A stretch of 64,000 nucleotides of DNA, from positions 124,001-188,000 of the forward strand of contig NZ_FNIX01000006.1 of the NCBI RefSeq assembly GCF_900104175.1, written 5' to 3'. The position numbers and the translations under genes are program-made. Below are positions 48,149 to 55,427 of the stretch, one piece after another (position 1 is the first letter of the stretch; each line of letters begins with the position of its first letter). Below the pieces are notes generated by a model. That model saw only the letters and a list, made by a program, of their open reading frames with translations, did not search any database and was not told the DNA's origin. This DNA is from Lentzea jiangxiensis. GTDB lineage: Bacteria; Actinomycetota; Actinomycetes; Mycobacteriales; Pseudonocardiaceae.

Positions 48149-49116
48149 GGCCGCAGAGTAGCCAGCACCCTCCGCAGGTCCTCTGTGGATTCGTCCCAAG
48201 TGGACAGGACGGCTCTTCTGGCGAGCGCCCTGGCCCGCAGTTCCGAGCGCAGTTCCTGATCTTGGAACCAGCGCGTCAGTGCAGCTCCCCACGCGTTTTC
48301 GTCCCCGGCGGGGACGAGCAGACCGCCGTCGCCGAGGGCATCCGGGACAGCGCTCGCGATGACCGGCAGACCGTGTGCGAGCGCCTCGGTGACCACCATG
48401 CCGTAGGTCTCGGCGCGAGACGCCAGGACGAACAGGTCCGCTTGGAGGTAAGCGCCGGTCAGCGCCTCGCCGGCGAGTGGCCCGGGGAAGCTGACGCGCT
48501 CGTCGCGCGGGAGTTCGCCCAGGAACGGCCGGTGCGGGCCGACGCACGTCAGCCGCCAGTCGCGGTCGAGCCTCCGCAACGCCCTGAGCAGCACGTCGTG
48601 GCCTTTGCGGGGTGTGATGGACGCGACGCAAAGCAGGTGGTGCACGCCGTCGGTGCCCGTGGCGACCGGCGCCGGATCGGTGCCCGGCACGACGACGTGG
48701 ACGTGCCCGAGCCCGTGCCTGGACCGGATCTCGCGCGCGGCCGTGGGGCTGGTGGCGACCACGGCGCTCGCGGCACGCAGGACCTGGCCCTCCTTCTCGT
48801 CCAGGAGCGCGGCCGTCGCCGGGTCGAGCCCGGTCTCGTCGGCCAGCGGCAGGTGCACGAGGACGGCGAGCCGCAGCCTCCGGGCGTGCGGGACGACCAC
48901 CTCGGGCAGACCGCAGCCCACCAGGCCGTCGAGCAGGACGACCTCCCCGTCCGGAATCTGCGCAAGCGTTTGCCGCAACGCGGTGGGGTCGGCCGGACGC
49001 GGCCAGTCACCAGCGACGGTCAGCAGGTCCATACCCGCGCTCACGCGGAGGTCGTAGACGTTGCCGCCGCTGGGACTGGCCGGATCGCCGACGTCAGCCG
49101 GTAGGACGAAGCGCAC
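48145..49116 (-). CDS. Family 4 glycosyltransferase
   Basis: GT-B-fold transferase of 323 residues. The C-terminal nucleotide-sugar domain is well defined: [20 protein letters not shown], then [46 protein letters not shown] in segments (the E-x7-E pattern of GT4). A short N-terminal domain with [13 protein letters not shown] replaces the usual acceptor domain opening. The GTG at 49116 overlaps the PTPS stop by 23 bp. Donor and acceptor are unknown. Confidence 0.85.
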   Translation of the reverse strand: MRFVLPADVGDPASPSGGNVYDLRVSAGMDLLTVAGDWPRPADPTALRQTLAQIPDGEVVLLDGLVGCGLPEVVVPHARRLRLAVLVHLPLADETGLDPATAALLDEKEGQVLRAASAVVATSPTAAREIRSRHGLGHVHVVVPGTDPAPVATGTDGVHHLLCVASITPRKGHDVLLRALRRLDRDWRLTCVGPHRPFLGELPRDERVSFPGPLAGEALTGAYLQADLFVLASRAETYGMVVTEALAHGLPVIASAVPDALGDGGLLVPAGDENAWGAALTRWFQDQELRSELRARALARRAVLSTWDESTEDLRRVLATLRP

Positions 49117-49474
49117 GTTCGTAGCTCGCCCACGCCACGTGCGACTCGTGGAGTGTGACGGCGATCGCATCGATCCCGTGAGCGCCCTCACCCAGAGCCC
49201 CCTCGGAGATCTTCTCCGCGAGCTGGTCGGCGATGTGCTTCGCGAGCCACTCCGTGGACGTGTTGATGCCCGCGAACTGCGGTTCCTCGTCCAGGTTGCG
49301 GTAGTTGAACACGGCCAGGACCTTGCCCAGCTCCTGCGTCGCCAGTCCGATGTCGACGACGATGTTGTCGGAATCGAGTTCCGCGCGTTTGAACGTTGCG
49401 TCCACCAGGAACGTTGCTCCATGCAGACGTTGCGCTGGACCGAAGACCTCGCCGCGGAAACTGTGGGCGATCAT
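49094..49474 (-). CDS. PTPS/QueD-like tunnel-fold protein with missing zinc ligands
   Basis: Protein of 126 residues, family of 6-pyruvoyl- or 6-carboxy-tetrahydropterin synthases. The overall layout is kept ([76 protein letters not shown]). The zinc-binding AAHRL is AQRL here (Gln15), the HGH is HGA (His18, Ala20), and the catalytic Cys of the loop is absent. A normal PTPS reaction is therefore doubtful; a zinc-free pterin- or pyrimidine-binding function is possible. It is divergent from ribA-like with 121 bp between starts. Confidence 0.75.
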   Translation of the reverse strand: MIAHSFRGEVFGPAQRLHGATFLVDATFKRAELDSDNIVVDIGLATQELGKVLAVFNYRNLDEEPQFAGINTSTEWLAKHIADQLAEKISEGALGEGAHGIDAIAVTLHESHVAWASYERALRPTG

Positions 49475-49595
49475 CACGTGATCGCGAACGGTGATGCTGA
49501 ACAGGATGACCTCCGCTGTGCGGTCGGGTTACGGTGCGACCTCCATCCGAGCGTAGCTGCACGTTCGGAAGGCGTTCTGTGACGAGGGGACCGAG

Positions 49596-50231
49596 ATGTT
49601 CGAAGAGGCCTTCAGCGACGAGGACGTGGCCGAGTCCGACCTGGTGACACGACGTGGCACCTTCCGCGCGGTGGCGTTCCGAACGAACGGTCACGAGCAC
49701 ATGGCCCTCGTCTACGGGAAGACCAAGCTGCGCGAGAACGTGCTGGTGCGCATCCACTCCGAGTGCATGACCGGTGACATCTTCGCGGCCATGCGCTGCG
49801 AGTGCGGAGAGCAACTCGACGCCGCGTTGAACACCATCGTGCGTGAGGGCAGCGGAATCCTCGTGTACCTGCGCGGGCACGAGGGTCGCGGAATCGGTCT
49901 GGTGTCGAAGATCCGCACGCACGTGTTGCAGGACCAGGGACTGGACACGTTGGACTCGGCGACGTCGCTCGGCCTGCCGGTCGACGTCCGCGACTACTCC
50001 CCCGCGGCCCGCGTGCTGAAGCACCTGCGGGTGCAGTCGGTGCGGCTGATGTCCAACAACCCCGACAAGATCGCGGCGCTCGAGGAGAACGGCATCTCGG
50101 TGACCGCACGCGTGCCGTCGCTGATGAAGCCGAACGCCCACAACATCGCGTACCTGACGGCGAAGCGCGACCGGCTGGGCCACGACCTGCCCCAGGTCGA
50201 GGAGTTCGCCCCCCTTCCGCATGCCCGCTGA
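49596..50231 (+). CDS. GTP cyclohydrolase II homologue with altered switch residue (FAPy-type)
   Basis: Zinc GTP cyclohydrolase II of 211 residues; it opens the imidazole ring of GTP and removes pyrophosphate. Zinc ligands Cys57, Cys68 and Cys70 are present (HSECMTGDIFAAMRCECG), as are the GTP-binding YLRGHEGRGIGL and the basic LMSNNPDKIAAL. The position of E. coli RibA Tyr105 (KIRAYALQDQG) is His109 here (KIRTHVLQDQG). In the S. coelicolor paralogue SCO 6655 a Met at this position yields the formylated intermediate FAPy instead of the diamino product, so I predict FAPy formation. No ribB domain is fused. GAGGGG ribosome site before ATG 49596. Confidence 0.85.
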   Translation: MFEEAFSDEDVAESDLVTRRGTFRAVAFRTNGHEHMALVYGKTKLRENVLVRIHSECMTGDIFAAMRCECGEQLDAALNTIVREGSGILVYLRGHEGRGIGLVSKIRTHVLQDQGLDTLDSATSLGLPVDVRDYSPAARVLKHLRVQSVRLMSNNPDKIAALEENGISVTARVPSLMKPNAHNIAYLTAKRDRLGHDLPQVEEFAPLPHAR

Positions 50232-50269
50232 CCGTTGCTTTCCCAGCATGTGGAGCTCACACTGTCCGG

Positions 50270-51451
50270 ATGCTGGCGCTGCGGGCAGGGCGTGCCTTCG
50301 ACGGTGAGCGGACGCTCGCCGGCCCCGTCACGGTCATCACCGAGAACGGCACGATCAAGGCCGTCGAACAGGGCCATCCGGACGTCGCGGGTGCCGAGGT
50401 CGTCGACCTCGGCACCGCCACCGTCCTACCGGGACTGATCGACACCCACGTGCACCTGTGCGCGGACAGCGAGAACGGCGCCCTGGACCGCCTGCCCGAG
50501 TTCACCGAGGAGCACCTCGACGAGGTGGTCGAGGACGGTCTGCGCCGCCACCTCCTGGCCGGTGTCACGACCGTCCGCGACCTCGGCGACCGCCGCTGGT
50601 CCGTCGTGGAGCAGCGGTCGAGGCACCGGCAGCGCGTCCTCGCGTCCGGCCCGCCCATCACGAGCCCGCGCGGCCACTGCTGGTCGATGGGCGGTGAGAC
50701 GTCCGGCGACGAGGCGTTGCGCCGGGCCGTGCGCGAGCGGGCCGAGCGCGCGGCCGACATCGTCAAGATCATGGCCAGCGGAGGGTTCGCCACCCCCGGC
50801 ACGATCGTCGACGACTGCCAGTTCACCGAGCACGAACTGCGCGTGGTCGTCGAGGAGGCCCACTCGCTCGGCCTCCCCGTGACCGCGCACGCCCACAGCC
50901 TGGCAGCGGTCCAGCACGCCGTGGCCGCGGGCGTCGACGGCGTCGAGCACTGCACGTGCCTGTCCCGCGGGGCGATGGTGCTCCCCGCGGAACTGCTGGA
51001 CGCGCTGGCGGAAGCCGACATCGCCGTCTGCCACACCCTGGGCTCCACGCTCGAACCACCTCCGCACGTCAAGGAGGCGTTCGAACGCACGGGGATGAGC
51101 CTCGCCGCCAAGATCAACGCCGTCGGCCGCATGTACGACCACGGCGTTCGTGCCGTGTCCGGGACCGACGGCGGCATCGGCGCCGGCAAGGGGCACGGGA
51201 TCACCGCCCACGCGCTGGCCGACATGATCGACGCGGGCATGCCGAACCGCGCCGTGCTGGCGAGCGCGACCAGTCAGGCCGCCAGGGCGTGCGGGGTGGG
51301 CAAGGGGATGTTGAGGGCCGGCTGGGACGCCGACGTCATCGCCGTGCAAGGAGATCCCCTGCGGGACATCACGGCGCTGCACCACGTGACGACCGTGGTG
51401 ATCGGCGGTCAGATCGTGACGACGACCTTGCCGAGCACCCGCCGCGAGTAG
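50270..51451 (+). CDS. Metal-dependent amidohydrolase (imidazolonepropionase/prolidase-like)
   Basis: TIM-barrel amidohydrolase of 393 residues. The first metal motif is VLPGLIDTHVHLCAD, the bridging Lys sits in IVKIMASGGFATPG, further His ligands are in VTAHAHSLAAV and GVEHCTCLS, and the catalytic Asp is in VSGTDGGIG. The C-terminal GWDADVIAVQGDPLRDI closes the beta-sandwich domain as in many PF01979 enzymes. It follows the ribA-like gene by 38 bp on the same strand and may act on a cluster intermediate; the substrate is unknown. Its end overlaps the convergent quinone-reductase gene by 43 bp. Confidence 0.82.
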   Translation: MLALRAGRAFDGERTLAGPVTVITENGTIKAVEQGHPDVAGAEVVDLGTATVLPGLIDTHVHLCADSENGALDRLPEFTEEHLDEVVEDGLRRHLLAGVTTVRDLGDRRWSVVEQRSRHRQRVLASGPPITSPRGHCWSMGGETSGDEALRRAVRERAERAADIVKIMASGGFATPGTIVDDCQFTEHELRVVVEEAHSLGLPVTAHAHSLAAVQHAVAAGVDGVEHCTCLSRGAMVLPAELLDALAEADIAVCHTLGSTLEPPPHVKEAFERTGMSLAAKINAVGRMYDHGVRAVSGTDGGIGAGKGHGITAHALADMIDAGMPNRAVLASATSQAARACGVGKGMLRAGWDADVIAVQGDPLRDITALHHVTTVVIGGQIVTTTLPSTRRE

Positions 51452-52353
51452 ACGTGCTCGATCGCGTCGAGTCCTTCGGAGAGCGGGAACTCGCGCTCCA
51501 CCGGGGCCTTCAGGCTGCCCGCCTCGACCAGCACGCGCAGTTCCTCGAAGACGTCGGCGCGTTCCGCCGTCATGAGCGGGACGAGCTTCTGGGACACGAA
51601 CAGGTTCAGCACGACCGCGGCCAATGACCGCTCGAACCCGCCCGTGACCGCGCCACCGGTCTCGGCACCGACGAGCACCAGCGTGCCCCGCGGCGTGAGC
51701 ATCTTGCGCATCTTCGACAACGACCTGTTGCCACCGCAGTCGAAGATGAGGTCGAACGTGCCGGTGAAGTCCGCGACCGTGTAGTCGACGACCTCATCCG
51801 CACCCAACGAGCGCACCAGCTCGACCTTGCGTGTGCTGCACACGCCCGTGACGTGCGCACCGAGCGACTTGGCGATCTGCACCGCGTACGACCCGACGCC
51901 ACCGCCGGCGCCGAGCACGGCAACCCGTTGTCCCGCCCGCACTCCTCGCAGCCCCTGCAGCGCCGTTCCACCCGAGATCGGCAGGGCGGCCGCCTCCGCG
52001 AACGACGTCCCGGCGGGCTTGCGCGCCAGCCGTGAGACGGGTGCGACCGCGTACTCGGCGAACGCCCCCTCGCACGTGCCGAACACCTCGTCGCCGACCG
52101 CGAACTCCGTGACGCCGGGGCCGAGCCGTGTCACGACACCGGACACGTCCCGTCCCGGCACGGGCGACTTCGGCCCGCGAACCCCGAACCCGATGTAACG
52201 CAGCAGGTACGGCTTGCCGGTGAGGAGGTGCCAGGTGCCCATGTCGACGCCCGCCGCCCGCACCTCCAGCAGAACTTCACCCTGTCCGGGCACGGGCACG
52301 TCCAGCTCACCGAACGACGCCGATCCGTATCTTCGTTGCACGACAGCCTTCAC
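51409..52353 (-). CDS. NADPH:quinone-oxidoreductase-type MDR protein
   Basis: Zinc-free medium-chain reductase of 314 residues. It starts VKAVVQRRYGSASFGELDVP, and the GRDVSGVVTRLGPGV and AALPISGGTALQGLRGV segments are typical of the QOR group. The cofactor motif is VAVLGAGGGVGSYAVQIAKSLG with VCSTRKVELVRSLG after it, as in NADPH-binding members. The GTG at 52353 lies 3 bp after the XRE stop, so the three genes 52991-51409 may be one operon. Function: reduction of quinones or unsaturated carbonyls, inferred. Confidence 0.85.
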   Translation of the reverse strand: MKAVVQRRYGSASFGELDVPVPGQGEVLLEVRAAGVDMGTWHLLTGKPYLLRYIGFGVRGPKSPVPGRDVSGVVTRLGPGVTEFAVGDEVFGTCEGAFAEYAVAPVSRLARKPAGTSFAEAAALPISGGTALQGLRGVRAGQRVAVLGAGGGVGSYAVQIAKSLGAHVTGVCSTRKVELVRSLGADEVVDYTVADFTGTFDLIFDCGGNRSLSKMRKMLTPRGTLVLVGAETGGAVTGGFERSLAAVVLNLFVSQKLVPLMTAERADVFEELRVLVEAGSLKAPVEREFPLSEGLDAIEHVYSRRVLGKVVVTI

Positions 52354-52356
52354 AGC

Positions 52357-52572
52357 TCACTCCTCCGGGTACTGGAACACTTCTTCGAGCGACACCCCGA
52401 ACACTCGGGCGATCTTGAACGCCACCTCCAGCGAGGGCGAGTACCTGCCCTGCTCGATGGCGATCAACGTCTGCCGCGTGACGCCGATGGCCGAGGCGAG
52501 GTCGGCCTGCTTCATCTCACCGTGCGCGAACCGCAGGGCGCGGATGGAGTTCGTGACTTTCGTGGGCTTCAC
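52357..52572 (-). CDS. Small XRE-family regulator
   Basis: A 71-residue protein that is essentially one Cro/C1-type HTH: IRALRFAHGEMKQADLASAIGVTRQTLIAIEQGRY is the domain in consecutive pieces, followed by SPSLEVAFKIARVFGVSLEEVFQY. GTG at 52572 overlaps the stop of the membrane protein (GTGA). Such short regulators typically pair with small membrane proteins, as here. Confidence 0.88.
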   Translation of the reverse strand: MKPTKVTNSIRALRFAHGEMKQADLASAIGVTRQTLIAIEQGRYSPSLEVAFKIARVFGVSLEEVFQYPEE

Positions 52573-52991
52573 AGCGTTCCCCGCCGGTAGAGCGCGATCT
52601 TCGCGGCCGAGCCGAGCACCGCGGACAGCACGAAGCAGAGGTACAGCACGTTCGCGATCCAGAAGTGCGACGCCTCGAGCACCGCCAGCACCATCGCGCT
52701 CATGCCGCCGATGACGACGAACGACTGCCCGACGTGGTCGCCGAGCCGGCCGATCTCCCTGTCCCGTTCGTCGCTCTGCAGCCCGTCGTTCCGCGCCGCG
52801 ACGCCGAACCAGATGCCCGACACGATGCCGGCGACGATCCCGAGCCCCGTGGTCCACAGCAGAGCGTCCGCGTACGACACGTCGACCAGCGACCGGCCCG
52901 CGGCACGACTCAGGACAACCACCGCGTACACGGCGTACCCGACCGAGGCGATGACCGCCAGGGCCCACGCCCGCTTCTCCTCGAACGCCAC
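52569..52991 (-). CDS. Four-helix membrane protein paired with an XRE regulator
   Basis: Membrane protein of 140 residues with four predicted helices (ALAVIASVGYAVYAVVVL, LLWTTGLGIVAGIVSGIWFG, SFVVIGGMSAMVLAVL, IANVLYLCFVLSAVLGSA) and a cytoplasmic loop rich in charge (RNDGLQSDERDREIGRLGDH). GTG 52991 follows AGGAGCGGG. Comparable XRE/membrane-protein pairs are widespread and their function is unclear. It lies divergent from the serine hydrolase behind a candidate operator. Confidence 0.75.
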   Translation of the reverse strand: MAFEEKRAWALAVIASVGYAVYAVVVLSRAAGRSLVDVSYADALLWTTGLGIVAGIVSGIWFGVAARNDGLQSDERDREIGRLGDHVGQSFVVIGGMSAMVLAVLEASHFWIANVLYLCFVLSAVLGSAAKIALYRRGTL

Positions 52992-53018
52992 GGTCCCGCT
53001 CCTGATGTCAAAGAAACC

Positions 53019-53056
53019 TGACACGACCAAGGTAAAACGAAGTCGACATCGTGTCA
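53019..53056. promoter_or_regulatory. Candidate operator between the membrane protein and serine hydrolase genes
   Basis: TGACACGA (53019-53026) and TCGTGTCA (53049-53056) form a perfect 8-bp inverted repeat with 30 bp between equivalent positions. TGTCAAA also occurs twice nearby. This AT-richer 150-bp region must hold both divergent promoters. Confidence 0.4.
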
Positions 53057-53141
53057 AACATCTTTTACATATCGGGCGACGTGGCCGGCGCGTCCGTCTG
53101 GCGGTCGACCCGTCCTGGGCCGACCCCATAGCGTGCGGCGC

Positions 53142-53990
53142 ATGCTCCGTCCGATCCTCGTCGCGTGCGCGCTCGCCCTGACGGCGTGCGGCCACGCCGT
53201 GACGGCGGAGCCTCCCGCCGTGGCCCACACCCCGGCCGCGGCACCTCTCGTGGCCGCGCCGGAGGCCTGCCCGCTACCCGACAGCGGGTTCGAGTGCGAG
53301 TTCCAGAGGCGCCTCGAGGCCGCCGAGGACTACGCCGAGACCAGGCCGGGCACCGTGGGCTTCGTGCTGCGCGACCGCAAGACCGGCGCGATCTGGCGCA
53401 ACGGCCACGCGAACGACCTGACCTGGACCGCGTCGACCATCAAGCTCGCCATGGTCGTGAACCTGCTGGAACGCCATCGCACCGGCAAGATCGAGCTGAG
53501 CGAGGACGACCGCACGCTCATGAGCGCAATGCTGCACACGTCCGACGACGACGCAGCGGACACGCTCTGGAAGCGCTACGGCGGCACGACGTTCAACACC
53601 GCGTTCGCCCGGTACGGCATGACCAGCCTGGTGGCACAAAAGGGGTACTCCGCCGAGTTCCCCTACTGGGGCTTCGAGAAGTGCACGGCGAACGACCTCG
53701 ACCGCCTGATCAACTACGTCCTCGACTCCCTGCCGGCCGAGGACCGCGCCTACATCGTCGAGCAGATGCGCGACGTCGGCCCGCCGCAGCAGTGGGGCGT
53801 CTGGGGCCCGGACTCCGGTGCGAAGAACGGCTGGTCGGAGGAGGACGGCGGCTGGGTGATGAACTCCGTCGGCTTCGTCGGTCAAGACGAGCGCTACACC
53901 CTCGCCGTCATGAACGACCTCAAGGGCGAAGGCGCCTACGACGAGGGCCGCGCCACCGACACGGAGATCACGCGCATCCTGTTCCGCTAG
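53142..53990 (+). CDS. Lipoprotein serine hydrolase (class-A beta-lactamase fold)
   Basis: Exported lipoprotein of 282 residues; the lipobox is LALTACG with lipidated Cys at about residue 16. The fold is that of PBP-like hydrolases: SxxK is TASTIKLAMV, the second motif is TSDDDAADTL (SDD in place of SDN) and the third region GAKNGWSEEDGG replaces KTG with K-N-G. This pattern matches the actinobacterial LppW/beta-lactamase-related group rather than a true beta-lactamase. ATG at 53142 gives a better signal sequence than the GTG at 53133. Function: probably peptidoglycan-related hydrolysis. Confidence 0.8.
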   Translation: MLRPILVACALALTACGHAVTAEPPAVAHTPAAAPLVAAPEACPLPDSGFECEFQRRLEAAEDYAETRPGTVGFVLRDRKTGAIWRNGHANDLTWTASTIKLAMVVNLLERHRTGKIELSEDDRTLMSAMLHTSDDDAADTLWKRYGGTTFNTAFARYGMTSLVAQKGYSAEFPYWGFEKCTANDLDRLINYVLDSLPAEDRAYIVEQMRDVGPPQQWGVWGPDSGAKNGWSEEDGGWVMNSVGFVGQDERYTLAVMNDLKGEGAYDEGRATDTEITRILFR

Positions 53991-54062
53991 CTCTGCGAGG
54001 AACGCCGCCCGTTGCCGACGAGCACGTCGACGTGGCCGCACCTCGCAGCCCCGGCGCGGCTC

Positions 54063-54458
54063 TCAGTCCTCGACCGGCTCCCCAGCCGACCTCTCGCCGC
54101 GCTCCCCGATCGACTCCCACAGGCACAGGACGCTGCCCTCGGTGTCCTCCACGTACCGAGAGAACCCGTAGTCGCCCACGCGTTCCTTGGCGTTGAGCAG
54201 CTTCCCGCCCGCTGCGGCCACCTCGGCGGCCACGGCGTCGAGGTCCGGCACCTCGATGATGAGCACCGGCCCGCGCACGAACTCGGTGCGCGGCGAGATG
54301 CCGCCGTCCGCGTCCCGAACGTCGACCGGGTCGCCGTCGGTGTCGACGAGCACGTAGTCGAACGGCAGGTGCTGCGCCGACCACCCGAACACCGAGCGGT
54401 AGAACCCGGTCGCACGGGCCAGGTCGTCGGCGGGCAGCTCGAACTTGACCCTGCTCAT
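54063..54458 (-). CDS. VOC-family (glyoxalase-like) protein
   Basis: Vicinal-oxygen-chelate protein of 131 residues. Beta-alpha-beta module 1 is VKFELPADDLARATGFYRSVFGW, module 2 contains LIIEVPDLDAVAAEVAAAGGKLLNAKE, and the last strand VEDTEGSVLCLWES carries the final metal Glu. This is the subgroup often annotated as bleomycin-resistance or glyoxalase-like. The ATG overlaps the YjbR stop (ATGA). Confidence 0.83.
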   Translation of the reverse strand: MSRVKFELPADDLARATGFYRSVFGWSAQHLPFDYVLVDTDGDPVDVRDADGGISPRTEFVRGPVLIIEVPDLDAVAAEVAAAGGKLLNAKERVGDYGFSRYVEDTEGSVLCLWESIGERGERSAGEPVED

Positions 54459-54802
54459 CGCGCGAGGTCCGGCACCTGGGCCACCAGCTCTTCCGGCGCC
54501 GTCAGCCGCCACGCCTCGAAGACCAGCTCGCCGAGCTCGTCGGCGTCGACGCCCTCCAGGTACGCCACGACCCAGCCGAAGCCGCCGGAGGTGAACTGCA
54601 CCTCGAACACGTCGGGCCGTTCGGCCACGAGCGCCAGCTGCTCCGACAGCGTCTGCTTGAGACCCACGGTCTGCGTGCGCGGCCAGTAGTAGCCGAACAC
54701 CTTGCCCCGCACGCGGAACGTGTCGTACTGCTGACCGGACGTGCGCTGCGCCTCGGCGAGCCCGTCCACGATCGTGAACAGCTGCTTGTTCGATGTCGCC
54801 AC
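54455..54802 (-). CDS. MmcQ/YjbR-family protein
   Basis: A 115-residue YjbR/CyaY-fold protein. YDTFRVRGKVFGYYWPRTQTVGLKQT is the typical double-stranded core in parts, followed by FEVQFTSGGFGWVVAYLEGVDADELGELVFEAWRLTAP with the conserved WV and the C-terminal helix. The family has a DNA-binding-like fold and no settled function. It starts the two-gene unit with the VOC protein. Confidence 0.83.
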   Translation of the reverse strand: MATSNKQLFTIVDGLAEAQRTSGQQYDTFRVRGKVFGYYWPRTQTVGLKQTLSEQLALVAERPDVFEVQFTSGGFGWVVAYLEGVDADELGELVFEAWRLTAPEELVAQVPDLAR

Positions 54803-54845
54803 TGCCGACCCCCAAAGCCGAAGGCGGAAAGTATAAATCCGGTTT

Positions 54846-55388
54846 TCAGGACGCGGGCGCGGTGAGCCTCCTCAGGTGGTCGGCGAGGAGAGCGGCATGG
54901 GACAACGGCGTGCTCGCGTCCTCGACGTCGCCGTTGGTCGTGTAGTCGAGCAGCACGACGTCGGAGGACTGGGCCAACTCGTGCAACTGCTCGACCTCGG
55001 CTCGCACCCGGTGGTCGAGGACCCAGCGGTACGCCGGCAGGTAGATCTCGCGGCGGGCCGTGCGGTAGTCGAGCAGGTGCTCCCCCGTCAGGCCCGCGCG
55101 GTGGCCGCGGACACGACCGAAGCGGCGGACCGTCCGCTTCAGGCCTTTCATGGACGTCACCGCGAGCTTGGCGGGATCGACGCCGGCCGACTCGAAGACC
55201 TTGAGCGCCTGCCACAAGCCTTCGACGGATTCGCTCGTGACGCCCGGCGACAACGGCACCGGAACCCCGCCATGCGGGCAGAACGGGCTGAAGCGCACCC
55301 ACGGCTCGGGACCGCGGGAGGTCACGTCGATGACCACCGCGTCGGGGCGCTTCACCTTGCGGCGCTTGCTCGCGACTTCGACCGGCAC
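54846..55388 (-). CDS. Conserved hypothetical protein, 180 aa
   Basis: Soluble protein of 180 residues without signal peptide or membrane segment. The pattern SRGPEPWVRFSPFCPHGG, then FGRVRGHRAGLTGEHLLDYRTARREIYLPAYRWVL in parts, looks well conserved, and the end LLDYTTNGDVEDASTPLSHAALL suggests a mixed alpha/beta fold. I associate such proteins with an actinobacterial DUF (possibly DUF6939) but cannot confirm it. It is preceded by a 30-bp gap to yjbR and lies alone. Confidence 0.65.
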   Translation of the reverse strand: MPVEVASKRRKVKRPDAVVIDVTSRGPEPWVRFSPFCPHGGVPVPLSPGVTSESVEGLWQALKVFESAGVDPAKLAVTSMKGLKRTVRRFGRVRGHRAGLTGEHLLDYRTARREIYLPAYRWVLDHRVRAEVEQLHELAQSSDVVLLDYTTNGDVEDASTPLSHAALLADHLRRLTAPAS

Positions 55389-55427
55389 GCGTCGAGCATG
55401 GCAGGGAGGTCTGACAATTTCCGTGGG

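Noticed and set aside
53142-53990. Beta-lactamase resistance gene
   Set aside because: The SDN and KTG motifs are altered (SDD, KNG) and the protein is a lipoprotein of the LppW-like group.
54023-54034. 12-bp palindrome CACGTCGACGTG in the gap after the serine hydrolase gene
   Set aside because: Too short and without a loop or T-run to call a terminator; palindromes of this GC-rich type occur by chance.
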